NCBI GenBank assembly: GCA_035942035.1
Contig: DASZDK010000016.1
Location: 1 to 25,279, forward strand
Source: JAHWJR01 sp035942035
Lineage (GTDB): Bacteria > Actinomycetota > Acidimicrobiia > Acidimicrobiales > CADCSY01
Reading direction: 5' to 3'
DNA: 25,279 nt
Shown here: positions 1-7,458 of the stretch, piece by piece
How positions within the stretch are numbered: position 1 is the stretch's first letter
Layout of the letters: the number at the start of each line of letters is the position of its first letter
The notes under the pieces: generated by a model
Databases searched by the model: none
Seen by the model: the letters and a program-made list of their open reading frames with translations, nothing else
What the model was told of the DNA's origin: nothing
Translations under genes and position numbers: made by a program

Positions 1-1463
1 GAGAAGCGCGAGCCGTGGCAGGGGCAGTCCCAGCTGCGCTCACCGTCGTTCCACTCGACGTCACAGCCCATGTGGGTGCACACCGCTGACAAGGCGTGCA
101 GGACACCCTGGTCGTCACGGTAGGCGGCGCTCTTCTCCCCGGCGACCTCGACGATGCCGGCGTCGCCGGGCTCGAGATCGTCGGCGGTCCCCTTGGGCCG
201 GCCGAGCCGGTCCTTGAGCCACGTCGTCCCGACGTGGACGTTGTGCTTGACGAACTCCCGCCCCGGGATGGTGGATTCGGCCCGCCGGGCGTCGAACACG
301 CCCACCCACGGGTTGTCCTGGCCGAGGATCAGGTCCCGCAGCATCAGCGCGGAGGCGGTGCCGTTGGTCATGCCCCAGCTGTTGAAGCCAGCCGCGGTGA
401 GGATGCGCTCGGAGCCTGGTGCGATGAAGCCGACGAACGGGGTCTTGTCGAGGGTGCTCGTCTCCTCCGCCGACCAGTGGTAGCGGAACTCCGAAACGCC
501 GAAGCGCTCGGTTGCCCACTCCCGCAGGCGCCGCCACCGCTGGGTGGTGTCGCTGACGTGGCCCACCTGGTGGCCCTCGCCGACGACGATCAGCAACTCA
601 TCGTCGCCCAGCTTCGCCGTCCTGGTGGAATGGGTGGGCGAGCCGACGTTGATCGCCATCCCAGCCGACGTGCCCGCCGGCAGGACGCCGGCGACGCCAT
701 AGGAGCGGCTGGCCTCCAACCAGGCGAAGTGCCCACCTCTGTCGAGGAACGGGTACTGGGTGGCGACGACGACATAGGGAGCCGAGACCGTCCCCGCGGT
801 GGTCTGGATGTGGCAGGCGTCGCTGTCCTCGTCGACACCGAGGGCACGCACCCCCCGCACCACCGCACCGCCGTCGCGGACCAAGGCCTCCGCCAGGCCG
901 GAGAGATAGCGGGCGGGGTGGAACTGCGCCTGGCTGTGGAAGTGCAGTGCCGCGGCGACGTCGAAGGGGACGGGAGCCTCCTGGCTCATCGACGCGGGGA
1001 GGCCGATGCGGCCAACGATGTCGGCCTCGTGCTCGACCTTGTGGCGCTCCTCGGGCTTCTCGGCGTACACCACGTGGGGATCCCCGTGCTCGAGCATGCA
1101 CTCGATGTCGAGGGTGTTCACCAGCTCCAGGATCTGCTCGAAGCCGGCGACGTTGGCCTCCGCGTAGATCCTCGCCGCCTCGAACCCCCGCTTCTCCTCG
1201 ATCTCCGAGTAGAGCGTGCCGTGTCCGACCGTCACCTTCACAGTGGAGTGGGCCGTGACCGAGTGGGAGAGGTCCCTTGCCTCCACCACGCACGCCCGCC
1301 TCCCGGCCCGCTGCAGGAGCAGGGCAGTGGTGATGCCCACGATCCCGCCGCCGATCACCACAACGTCGGACGTGACGTCGTGCAACTGCGTCGCGGGCAG
1401 CTGCGGCGGCGACGCCGTGTCGACCCAGGGTGAGACATGGCGTGAACTGCCGGCGTCGGCCAT
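1..1463 (-). CDS. FAD-dependent oxidoreductase with C-terminal Rieske [2Fe-2S] domain (3' end cut by window)
   Basis: The reading frame starts at ATG 1463 and is open to the window edge (487 codons visible). A GGGAG ribosome site lies just upstream of the ATG. Residues about 33-41 form the dinucleotide-binding strand-turn VVIGGGIVG, followed by a DAO-type FAD oxidoreductase body. The last visible residues carry a Rieske cluster motif, CTHMGCDVEW followed by CPCHGSRF, so a 2Fe-2S cluster bound by two Cys and two His is expected. This architecture matches the Bacillus YhfW type: a soluble amine/glycine-oxidase-like flavoprotein with a fused Rieske domain. The substrate is unknown, and electron transfer from FAD to the cluster is inferred. 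No signal peptide is seen. The gene is divergent from the small acidic protein at 1632. It was recognised by reading the minus strand directly; only its far C-terminus is missing. Confidence 0.93.
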   Translation of the reverse strand, partial: MADAGSSRHVSPWVDTASPPQLPATQLHDVTSDVVVIGGGIVGITTALLLQRAGRRACVVEARDLSHSVTAHSTVKVTVGHGTLYSEIEEKRGFEAARIYAEANVAGFEQILELVNTLDIECMLEHGDPHVVYAEKPEERHKVEHEADIVGRIGLPASMSQEAPVPFDVAAALHFHSQAQFHPARYLSGLAEALVRDGGAVVRGVRALGVDEDSDACHIQTTAGTVSAPYVVVATQYPFLDRGGHFAWLEASRSYGVAGVLPAGTSAGMAINVGSPTHSTRTAKLGDDELLIVVGEGHQVGHVSDTTQRWRRLREWATERFGVSEFRYHWSAEETSTLDKTPFVGFIAPGSERILTAAGFNSWGMTNGTASALMLRDLILGQDNPWVGVFDARRAESTIPGREFVKHNVHVGTTWLKDRLGRPKGTADDLEPGDAGIVEVAGEKSAAYRDDQGVLHALSAVCTHMGCDVEWNDGERSWDCPCHGSRF

Positions 1464-1631
1464 TGTGATGCTCCCTCATGGGTCGGATCAGCCACTTGCG
1501 GCGCGACGACTCAGCCGCTTGCCGAGGGGCCTGCCCGGTACAGGACCCCGTGAAACGGCCGGACGGCATGAAGGGGCACGACGCCGGCCTGCGCAGGATC
1601 GGGGTCGAGGCCGACGGGGCACACTGAGGGC

Positions 1632-2006
1632 ATGCCCGATCTCGAACGACCGCCTGACCAGCGCCCGCCCGACGCCGTCCCCGGTGACCGGGCCCAGCCG
1701 TCGAACCAACCCATCGACCAGAGCACCCAGAGCGAGCCGCTCGACTTGGACGAGGGGGACGACGTGGTGGTCGAGCAGGAGAACGTGGGTCGCCGGAACA
1801 TGGAGGGTGGCGGCGAGTGGCCCGACCCCGACGCCCTCCCGGTCGACGCCGCCCCCGGCTCCTCGGGGTTGACCCCCGAACGGCGGCGGGGCCGCACCCA
1901 GTTCAAGGATGCCTACGACGCCGCCGACGACGCCGCCGACGAAGCTCAGGACGGCAACGCGTTCGGCACGCCGCAGCCCTTCACCGGTCCCGACCGCCCC
2001 GGGTGA
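1632..2006 (+). CDS. Hypothetical acidic, proline-rich, probably disordered small protein
   Basis: This 124-residue frame starts at ATG 1632. A GAGGG sits only a few bases upstream, too close for a good ribosome site. The product is rich in Pro, Asp, Glu, Gly and Gln, has no hydrophobic segment, cysteine or catalytic motif, and contains an Ala/Asp-rich stretch (AYDAADDAADEAQD) near residue 95. It is probably intrinsically disordered and cytoplasmic. I recognise no family. Support for a real gene is that it fills an otherwise empty 500-bp gap and has a protein-like, strongly biased composition. It is convergent with fumC and overlaps its last 26 bases. It could still be a spurious frame. Confidence 0.5.
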   Translation: MPDLERPPDQRPPDAVPGDRAQPSNQPIDQSTQSEPLDLDEGDDVVVEQENVGRRNMEGGGEWPDPDALPVDAAPGSSGLTPERRRGRTQFKDAYDAADDAADEAQDGNAFGTPQPFTGPDRPG

Positions 2007-3375
2007 GGGCCAACACGTCGAGGGCGGCGTCGAGCTCGTCATCGGCCAGCCACTGGCGCTCGCGCACCACCTCACGCACCGACCGCCCGGTCCTCGACGC
2101 TTCCTTGACCGCCTCCGCCGCCCGCTCGTAGCCCAGCACCGGGTTGAGCGCGGTGACGATGGCCGGCGACGCCTCGGCGTAGGCCCGGCAACGCTCCTCG
2201 TCGGCCTCAATGCCCGCGATGCAGGCGTCGGCGAACAATCGCGACACGGCCGCCAGCAGCCGGATCGACTCGAGAAGGTTGCGGCCCAGCACCGGCAGCA
2301 TGACGTTGAGCTCGAAGGTCCCCGCCGAGCCGGCGAAGGCCACGGCAGCGTCGTTGCCCATCACCTGGGCCACCACCTGGCACACCGCCTCGGGCACCAC
2401 CGGGTTGACCTTGCCGGGCATGATCGACGAGCCCGGCTGGAGGTCGGGCAGGCGGATCTCGGCCAGGCCGGTGCGAGGGCCACTGGCCATCCAGCGGACG
2501 TCGTTGGCCACCTTGTAGAGGGAGACGGCGACGGTGCGGAGCACGCCTGAGCACTCCACCAGGGCATCCCGCCCGCCCTGGGCCTCGAAGTGGTCCCGGG
2601 CCTCGGTCAGGGGCAGGTCGAGCGCCCGGGACAGGTCGCCGACCACGGTGGCGGCGAAGCCCGGCGGAGCGTTGATGCCGGTGCCCACGGCCGTGCCCCC
2701 GAGGGGCAACTCGGCCACCCGGGGCAGGGCGGCGTGCAGGCGCTCGACGCCGTTCTCCACCGCCTGGGCGTAACCTCCCATCTCCTGCCCCAACGTCACC
2801 GGGGTGGCGTCCATCAGGTGGGTGCGGCCAGCCTTGACCACCTGGGCAAAGCGCTCCGACTGCCGGCGCAGCGTCTCGGCGAGGTGGGCGAGCGCCGGGA
2901 TCAGGGCCCCGGTGATCTCCCGGGTGGCAGCCAGGTGGATGGCGGACGGGAAGACGTCGTTGCTCGACTGGCTGGCGTTGACGTGGTCGTTGGGGTGGAC
3001 CTTGGCGCCCAGCCGCTCGCCGGCCAGGGTGGCGAGGACCTCGTTGACGTTCATGTTCGACGAGGTCCCCGAACCGGTCTGGAAGATGTCAACGGGGAAC
3101 TGGTCGTCCCACCGGCCGGCGGCCACTTCGGCGGCGGCGGCGGCCACGGCCCCGGCCACGTCGGGGGCCACGACGCCCAGCGCAGCGTTGGCTCGGGCCG
3201 CCGCGCCCTTGATCTCGGCCAGGGCCCGCACGAGCAACGGATCGAGTCGCAGGCCCGAGACGGGGAAGTTCTCCACCGCCCGCTGGGTCTGCGCCCCCCA
3301 CTTGGCGCCGGCAGGGACCTCGACCGCGCCCATGGTGTCGTGCTCGACCCGGACGGCCTCACCGTGCCCGCTCAC
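1981..3375 (-). CDS. fumC: Fumarate hydratase class II
   Basis: A 464-residue, iron-independent fumarase of normal family length. It catalyses reversible hydration of fumarate to L-malate in the TCA cycle in the cytoplasm and is expected to be a homotetramer. Family landmarks in order are the N-terminal HDTMG (12-16), the NDHVNASQSSND substrate loop (near 120-135), the MDATPVTLGQE segment (near 186), and the superfamily signature GSSIMPGKVNP at 315-325 with the catalytic serine loop at Ser316/317. The chosen start is GTG 3375. A TANNNT -10 box (TAGCGT) ends exactly 7 bases before it and no spaced Shine-Dalgarno is present, so translation is probably leaderless. The gene is divergent from the LOG-like gene at 3471. 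Aspartase and argininosuccinate lyase belong to the same superfamily, but the pattern fits FumC best. Confidence 0.96.
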   Translation of the reverse strand: MSGHGEAVRVEHDTMGAVEVPAGAKWGAQTQRAVENFPVSGLRLDPLLVRALAEIKGAAARANAALGVVAPDVAGAVAAAAAEVAAGRWDDQFPVDIFQTGSGTSSNMNVNEVLATLAGERLGAKVHPNDHVNASQSSNDVFPSAIHLAATREITGALIPALAHLAETLRRQSERFAQVVKAGRTHLMDATPVTLGQEMGGYAQAVENGVERLHAALPRVAELPLGGTAVGTGINAPPGFAATVVGDLSRALDLPLTEARDHFEAQGGRDALVECSGVLRTVAVSLYKVANDVRWMASGPRTGLAEIRLPDLQPGSSIMPGKVNPVVPEAVCQVVAQVMGNDAAVAFAGSAGTFELNVMLPVLGRNLLESIRLLAAVSRLFADACIAGIEADEERCRAYAEASPAIVTALNPVLGYERAAEAVKEASRTGRSVREVVRERQWLADDELDAALDVLALTRGGRDR

Positions 3376-3382
3376 CTCCGGG

Positions 3383-3388
3383 ACGCTA
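3383..3388 (-). promoter_or_regulatory. -10 box of fumC, predicted leaderless
   Basis: On the minus strand TAGCGT fits the actinobacterial TANNNT -10 pattern and is separated from the GTG start by 7 bases, which puts the expected transcription start at or within a base of the start codon. The position recurs at four other genes in this window. Confidence 0.5.
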
Positions 3389-3470
3389 CCGGTGCCGACG
3401 ACGATGCCCCTACCGCCGGCAGGGCGGGGTGGAGCCGGGCCGGGGTGCGGCCGGACGCGAAGATGTCCCC

Positions 3471-3965
3471 GTGACCTACGTCGCCGTGATCGGCCCGGGA
3501 GACGCTGACGAGGGTTCCGAAGCCGTCGTCCGGTCCGAGGTCGTCGGCCGCGAGCTGGCCCGGGCTGGCGCCGTGGTGGTGTGCGGCGGACGTGGCGGGG
3601 TCATGGCGGCGGCCTGCCGGGGCTGCGCCGCCGGCGGTGGCACCAGCCTCGGGCTGCTCCCCGGGGACGACCGCTCCGAGGCCAACCCGTGGGTGACCAT
3701 CGCCGTGCCCACCGGCCTGGGCGAGGCCCGCAACGCCCTGGTGGTGCGGGCCGCCGACGCCGTGGTGGCCGTCGGCGGCGGCTACGGGACCCTGGCCGAG
3801 ATCGCCCTGGCGCTGCGGGCGGGCACGCCCGTGGTGGGACTGCGGACCTGGGAGCCAGTCATCGCCGGCCGCCGGGACCATGGCATCGTCCTCGCCGGCG
3901 GCCCGGAGGAGGCGGTGGCGCTGGCCCTGCGGCTCGGCCGGGAGCGACCCGGGAAGACGGGCTGA
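3471..3965 (+). CDS. TIGR00725 / LOG-like Rossmann-fold protein
   Basis: About 164 residues from GTG 3471. An upstream GTG at 3429 would add 14 residues (EPGRGAAGRED and so on) that do not look structured. With the later start the protein begins directly at the first beta strand (TYVAVIGPG), as is usual in TIGR00725 proteins. Visible motifs are a VVCGGRGGVM glycine-rich turn near residues 35-45, the NALVVRAADAVVAVGGG strand, and GGGYGTLAEIALAL near 100-115, which corresponds to the PGGxGTxxE motif of LOG/lysine-decarboxylase-like proteins. LOG proteins release cytokinin-type free bases from nucleotides; TIGR00725 members have no settled function, so only nucleotide or nucleoside binding is inferred. 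It is divergent from fumC and convergent with the metallopeptidase-like gene, 13 bases away. Confidence 0.85.
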   Translation: MTYVAVIGPGDADEGSEAVVRSEVVGRELARAGAVVVCGGRGGVMAAACRGCAAGGGTSLGLLPGDDRSEANPWVTIAVPTGLGEARNALVVRAADAVVAVGGGYGTLAEIALALRAGTPVVGLRTWEPVIAGRRDHGIVLAGGPEEAVALALRLGRERPGKTG

Positions 3966-3978
3966 AGGGGGCAGCGGG

Positions 3979-5316
3979 TCAGCCGCAGGCGGTAACGGTG
4001 ACGGTGTCGGCGGTGGTGTCCACCGTCGCGTCGCCGTGGGCTCGCGCCCACTGCCGCCAGGCGTCGTCGAGCTCACGCAGGTCGTTCGGGGTGTCCATGG
4101 CGAAGGCCATGCGGACGCAGGTCCGGGAGGGCCCTTCGTCCCAGGCGACGTAGCTGTCACCCCCCCATCCGTCAGCGGCCTGGCTGGCGGCGTCCCCGTC
4201 GAGCACGTCGGCAAGCGTGAGGTAGAGAACCCACTGCCCGTAGGTGCCGTCCTCGATGATGGCGCCCCCGGCCGGGGGCGGTGGGACCGAGATGGGGTCG
4301 TCGCCGGCCAGGTAGATCTCCGGGTAGAGGATCTGCTCGGTCGTGGTGGGCGGGTCGCGCAAGGCGGCGTCGACCTCGGCGTCACCGCCGTGGCGCACCA
4401 GGGCGGACACGAACGGCGGCCCGCCGAGGTACGGGAACTGCACGAGTGAGGTGACGATGGGGGGCACCGACGCGTAGTCGACCCGGCCACCGAACTCCGC
4501 CGCCTCCTGCTGGGACTCGGCCTGCTCGTCGGCGCTGAGGCCCTGCTGGTAGCTGCTCTCGACGGTCACGCCCACCCCCTCGACCAGGGCGGAGAAGGCG
4601 AAGGCCGCCTCGTCGTCACCTTCCTCGAGCTCGGGGCGGTGCAGCTCGAAGTGCTGGTCGTCGAGGGCGTGGGTCAGCTCGTGGACCAGGGTGGAGCGCA
4701 CGTACGGGTTCAGGTCGCCGCCGCGCACGACCAGCTCGTCCGTCTCGGGATCGTAGAAGCCGAGCACGGCGCCGCCGTAGAAGGACACGTAGGTCTCGAA
4801 CAGGTCGACGCCGGGCTCCAGCAGGCCGAGGGCCCGCAGCACCTTCTCGCTCTGGTCGACCGCCTCCCGCTCCTCCTCGACGTCCCGGAGCAGGCGGGCC
4901 TCGAAAGGCCCGTCGGCCAGCAGCTCGACCTGCACCGGCCGGAGGAACTCGAGGCCCCGCTCCCGGGCGACGAACGCCGACAGCTCGACCACCGCCCGCT
5001 CGAGCGGGGTGCGGGGCTCGGTGGTGGGCGGCGGCGGCTCGGCCGTGGTCGGAGGGGGCGTGGTGGGAGGCGCCTCGGCGGTGGTGGAGGGCGCCTTGTC
5101 GGCGGCCAGGTCGGTGCCGGGCCCGTCGTCGCCGGTCAGGACCAACGCCGCCACGCCGGCGGCCAGCACCACCACGACGGCGATGGCGATGGCCACCACC
5201 GGGGGCGAACGCCGGGGCGGAGGTGGCGGCTCTTCGGGACGGCTGGCCGGCCACGGGGACGGCGGCGGGGGTGCGGTCGGCGGCCCGGTGGGCACACCGG
5301 GCGGGACCGGGCTCAC
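3979..5316 (-). CDS. Membrane-anchored HExxH metallopeptidase-like protein
   Basis: This 445-residue protein has a proline-rich cytoplasmic N-terminus (1-38), one transmembrane helix (about 40-60, Val/Ala/Ile-rich) and a Pro/Thr/Glu linker (about 65-100). An extracellular domain follows with VHELTHALDDQHF; H212, E213 and H216 form a zinc HExxH motif. Conserved-looking segments around it include YVSFYGGAVLGFYDPETDELVVRGG before the motif and EGDDEAAFAFSALVEGVGVTVE after it, where an acidic third ligand could lie. It is probably a gluzincin-like surface peptidase or a degenerate relative; no substrate can be named. The GTG 5316 start is supported by a TAGGGT box 7 bases upstream. The C-terminus ends in Cys-Gly. 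It stands just upstream of the L,D-transpeptidase stop-to-start gap (37 bp), which places it among cell-envelope genes. Confidence 0.8.
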   Translation of the reverse strand: MSPVPPGVPTGPPTAPPPPSPWPASRPEEPPPPPRRSPPVVAIAIAVVVVLAAGVAALVLTGDDGPGTDLAADKAPSTTAEAPPTTPPPTTAEPPPPTTEPRTPLERAVVELSAFVARERGLEFLRPVQVELLADGPFEARLLRDVEEEREAVDQSEKVLRALGLLEPGVDLFETYVSFYGGAVLGFYDPETDELVVRGGDLNPYVRSTLVHELTHALDDQHFELHRPELEEGDDEAAFAFSALVEGVGVTVESSYQQGLSADEQAESQQEAAEFGGRVDYASVPPIVTSLVQFPYLGGPPFVSALVRHGGDAEVDAALRDPPTTTEQILYPEIYLAGDDPISVPPPPAGGAIIEDGTYGQWVLYLTLADVLDGDAASQAADGWGGDSYVAWDEGPSRTCVRMAFAMDTPNDLRELDDAWRQWARAHGDATVDTTADTVTVTACG

Positions 5317-5323
5317 TCCTGCG

Positions 5324-5329
5324 ACCCTA
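5324..5329 (-). promoter_or_regulatory. -10 box of the metallopeptidase-like gene, predicted leaderless
   Basis: TAGGGT on the minus strand, 7 bases before GTG 5316, matches TANNNT. It lies in the 37-bp gap after the L,D-transpeptidase stop, so the gene can be transcribed separately from that upstream gene. Confidence 0.45.
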
Positions 5330-5353
5330 CCGGTCCCGTCCCGGGGACCGGCG

Positions 5354-6415
5354 TCAGTCGACGGGGTTGGCGGTGGCGACCGTGGTCGTCGTGGCCTGCG
5401 CCGGCCCCCGTGCCGGTGCCGGTGTCGTCGGGGTGGTCGGCAGCGTCATGGTGGGCGAGGTGGTGGCCGGCGGCGGAACCGTGGGCGCCGGCTGCTCGAC
5501 CGCGTCCGCCGTGGTGGCCGGATCGTCCGGCGGCGGCCCGGGGTCGGGAGGCGGGGGCGGGGCCGGCGTCACCGGCGTCTTGCCGTCGAGCACGTACACC
5601 GCGTCACCCTTCTGCACCAGGCTGGGGAAGTACTCGGCGATGTGCATGGGGATGCGCACGCACCCGTGGGACGCCGGGTGCGTGGGCACCGACGTGGCGC
5701 CGTGGATGGCGATGCCACTGCCGGTGAAGTAGACGGGGTTGTAGAGCTTGCCCAACCGCGAGGTCCGCCAGCCCGGGTACCGCCACATGAAGCGGAACGA
5801 CCCCGGGGGGGTGATGGCCGTGCCGCAACCGCCGGGGGCGCAGTAGCGCTTGCCGTTGCCGCTGGAGATGTGGCTGATCAGGCGCAGGTCTCCCCCCTTG
5901 TAGAGGAAGAGCAGCTGCCGGGGCAGGTCGACCTCGACCCTGTCCGCGCCACCGTCGGGCACCAACGGAGCCGGCGACTGCGGAGCGGCGAGGGCAGCCC
6001 CCACGTCCGCGGTCACCACCCCGGTGGGCTCCATGCCGTGGAGCTTCTGGAAGGCCTGGACGGCGTACATCGTCCCCACGCCGAACGACCCGTCGGCGGG
6101 GCCGGGGTCGAAGCGCAACTCGGTGAGCCGGCGTTGAACCGCCGCCACCTCCTCACCCTTGGCGCCCCGGGTCAGGCCCTCGACCGCCGGAGCCGGCGCC
6201 GTCGTGGTGGTGGTCGTGGTCGTGGTCGTCTCGGGCACCGTGGTGGTGGTCGGGGGCCGCGTGGTCGTGGGTCGCTCGGTGGTGCTGGTGGTGGCCTCCG
6301 AGACGGCGGCGGCGCGGTCGACGCCTCCTCCCGGCCCAGAGAGGCCGTAGGCCACGCCGGCCAGAGTCACCAGCACTGCGACGGCACCGACGGCTACCCA
6401 GCGGGTTCTGTTCAT
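5354..6415 (-). CDS. Exported L,D-transpeptidase with peptidoglycan-binding domain
   Basis: A 353-residue cell-wall enzyme from ATG 6415. N-terminal Arg residues and a hydrophobic helix (about 6-25) form a signal peptide or anchor. A threonine-rich linker (about 39-75, including ten Thr in a row) is followed by a PG_binding_1 domain (about 80-130, GAKGEEVAAVQRRL and DGSFGVGT). The YkuD catalytic domain (about 150-275) carries HGATSVPTHPASHGCVRIP with His250 and nucleophile Cys252. The last 70 residues are a Pro/Thr-rich tail. YkuD enzymes form 3-3 peptidoglycan cross-links or attach proteins to the wall. Upstream in-frame GTGs at 6424 and 6427 are possible starts (GAGGG lies six bases before 6424), so the start is uncertain by four codons. 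Confidence 0.92.
   Translation of the reverse strand: MNRTRWVAVGAVAVLVTLAGVAYGLSGPGGGVDRAAAVSEATTSTTERPTTTRPPTTTTVPETTTTTTTTTTAPAPAVEGLTRGAKGEEVAAVQRRLTELRFDPGPADGSFGVGTMYAVQAFQKLHGMEPTGVVTADVGAALAAPQSPAPLVPDGGADRVEVDLPRQLLFLYKGGDLRLISHISSGNGKRYCAPGGCGTAITPPGSFRFMWRYPGWRTSRLGKLYNPVYFTGSGIAIHGATSVPTHPASHGCVRIPMHIAEYFPSLVQKGDAVYVLDGKTPVTPAPPPPPDPGPPPDDPATTADAVEQPAPTVPPPATTSPTMTLPTTPTTPAPARGPAQATTTTVATANPVD
6200..6294 (-). repeat. Low-complexity ACC/ACG threonine-codon tract inside the L,D-transpeptidase gene
   Basis: On the plus strand this reads as GGT/CGT runs. On the coding strand it encodes a Thr-rich linker with blocks of four and ten threonines broken by Pro, Arg and Glu. It is a wall-spanning or glycosylatable spacer rather than an independent repeat element, but slippage could change its length. 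Confidence 0.75.
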
Positions 6416-6547
6416 GGGTCCCACCACTTTCCCTCACTGCCCCTTCGACGCCTGGCCCGCCCACGGCGTTGCACCGGCGCTCGAGCATGGCAACGTTACG
6501 CCGCCGTGCACACCACCGCACAAGGACGCGAAACCCGGGCGCCGGCA

Positions 6548-6574
6548 GGGCGGACCTTTGTACGGTTTCCGCCC
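6548..6574 (-). other. Short inverted repeat in the 281-bp gap between tRNA-Leu and the L,D-transpeptidase
   Basis: GGGCGGA and TCCGCCC form a perfect 7-bp stem around a 13-base loop. It lies about midway between the tRNA 3' end (6709) and the transpeptidase start. It could end tRNA read-through or sit in the 5' leader of the transpeptidase gene, and it has no U-tract. Apart from this stem I see no gene or clear promoter between 6428 and 6708. Confidence 0.25.
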
Positions 6575-6708
6575 TCGTGGGTGGGGGTACCGCGAACGTC
6601 GAGCCGGGCGCGACGGCGGAGCGCCCGGCTCCATTCGGCATTCGACCTGGCCGAATTGGCCGACCGGGACGACATGCAGCATCGAGGTGTCCGGAGCGGG
6701 TGGGGTCG

Positions 6709-6790
6709 TGCCGGCGGCGGGACTCGAACCCGCATGCCCGATGGGCAGTCCCTTTTAAGGGGACCGTGTCTGCCGTTCCACCACGCCGGC
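6709..6790 (-). tRNA. tRNA-Leu (anticodon TAA)
   Basis: An 82-base cloverleaf on the minus strand. The acceptor stem is GCCGGCG with CGCCGGC and discriminator A. The D arm is of the usual Leu type (GTGGAACGGCAGAC), the anticodon stem is GTCCC/GGGAC with loop CTTAAAA giving anticodon TAA (bases 6755-6757 on the plus strand), and the long variable arm GCCC-ATC-GGGC is typical of class II tRNAs. The T arm is GCGGG-TTCGAGT-CCCGC. CCA is not encoded. It reads UUA codons, which are very rare in such GC-rich genomes; it is the counterpart of bldA tRNA in Streptomyces. Confidence 0.95.
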
Positions 6791-6924
6791 GCAGCACACC
6801 CTAGGCCCGGGGCCGGGCCGACGGGCGCTCGGGAAAATCCCTTTTGCGCGTGTTGCCGCCCGCGGAGGGGGGTACACCGGCTGCGGGTCCGAGGCGCCGT
6901 CTCCCACCGGCGCCACACCCGAAG

Positions 6925-6972
6925 CGACGAAGACCGGTCTCGCCATGCCCCCGACGAGGCCGGTCTTCGTCG
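6925..6972 (-). terminator. Strong hairpin downstream of msrB, probable terminator
   Basis: CGACGAAGACCGG at 6925-6937 is the exact reverse complement of 6960-6972. The pairing continues inward for five more pairs (one G-T), giving an 18-bp stem and a 12-base loop. It starts 26 bases past the msrB stop, where a factor-independent terminator is expected. No U-tract follows on the minus strand, as is common in GC-rich actinobacteria. The rest of the 208-bp gap (6791-6998) holds no gene and presumably the tRNA promoter, which I cannot place. Confidence 0.65.
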
Positions 6973-6998
6973 TGCTCGACGGCAGTCGCAGCCGAGGC

Positions 6999-7433
6999 TC
7001 AGCCGCCGGCAGGGTCGAGGTCGAGCGCCGCCGAGTTGATGCAGTAGCGCAACCCGGTGGGCTGGGGACCGTCGTCGAAGACGTGCCCCAGGTGGGACTG
7101 GCAACGGGCGCAGCGCACCTCCACCCGAGCCATGCCCAGGCTCCGGTCGGTCACCCGGGTGACCCGGTCGTCGTCGATGGCCGCCCAGAAGCTGGGCCAG
7201 CCCGTGCCCGACTCGTACTTCTCGTCGGAGCGGAACAGCTCGGCCCCACACGCCACGCACCGGTACACCCCCGGCTCCTTCGAGTCCCAGTAGGCGCCGG
7301 TGAAGGCCCGTTCGGTGCCGCCCTGGCGGGCGACGCGGTACTGCTCCGGCGTGAGCCGGGAGCGCAACTCGTCGTCGTCGGGGAGCGACGGGGCGCCCTC
7401 CGCCGGCGCGGTGTCCTGCGATGGCTCGGTCAT
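6999..7433 (-). CDS. msrB: Peptide-methionine (R)-S-oxide reductase
   Basis: A 144-residue MsrB that reduces the R epimer of methionine sulfoxide in proteins using thioredoxin. Two zinc-binding CxxC pairs (C59/C62 and C108/C111) frame the fold. GTGWPSFW (77-84) and HLGHVFDDGP are family landmarks, and RYCINSAAL carries the catalytic Cys131. It is a Cys form, not selenocysteine. There is no signal peptide, so it is cytoplasmic. The start is ATG 7433, with TAGGCT 7 bases upstream; a longer in-frame extension into the acetyltransferase gene (to 8279) is only an open frame. It lies 25 bases after the GNAT stop. Confidence 0.96.
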   Translation of the reverse strand: MTEPSQDTAPAEGAPSLPDDDELRSRLTPEQYRVARQGGTERAFTGAYWDSKEPGVYRCVACGAELFRSDEKYESGTGWPSFWAAIDDDRVTRVTDRSLGMARVEVRCARCQSHLGHVFDDGPQPTGLRYCINSAALDLDPAGG

Positions 7434-7440
7434 GGTCCCG

Positions 7441-7446
7441 AGCCTA
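7441..7446 (-). promoter_or_regulatory. -10 box of msrB, predicted leaderless
   Basis: TAGGCT on the minus strand, 7 bases before ATG 7433, lies in the 25-bp gap after the acetyltransferase stop. It suggests msrB has its own promoter and a leaderless transcript. Confidence 0.45.
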
Positions 7447-7458
7447 CGGAGCGGGCAC

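Noticed and set aside
96..1433. 445-codon plus-strand frame opposite the Rieske flavoprotein
   Set aside because: Its product is a low-complexity Gly/Asp/Val/His mix with no family motif. The opposite strand encodes clear FAD and Rieske motifs.
6200..6294. GGT/CGT-rich tract as a minisatellite or CRISPR-like repeat
   Set aside because: It encodes a Thr-rich linker in frame with the L,D-transpeptidase. There are no regular repeat-spacer units, and no CRISPR array was found in the window.
6999..7433. MsrB as a selenoprotein
   Set aside because: The catalytic position is an ordinary Cys codon (residue 131), and no in-frame TGA is present before the stop.
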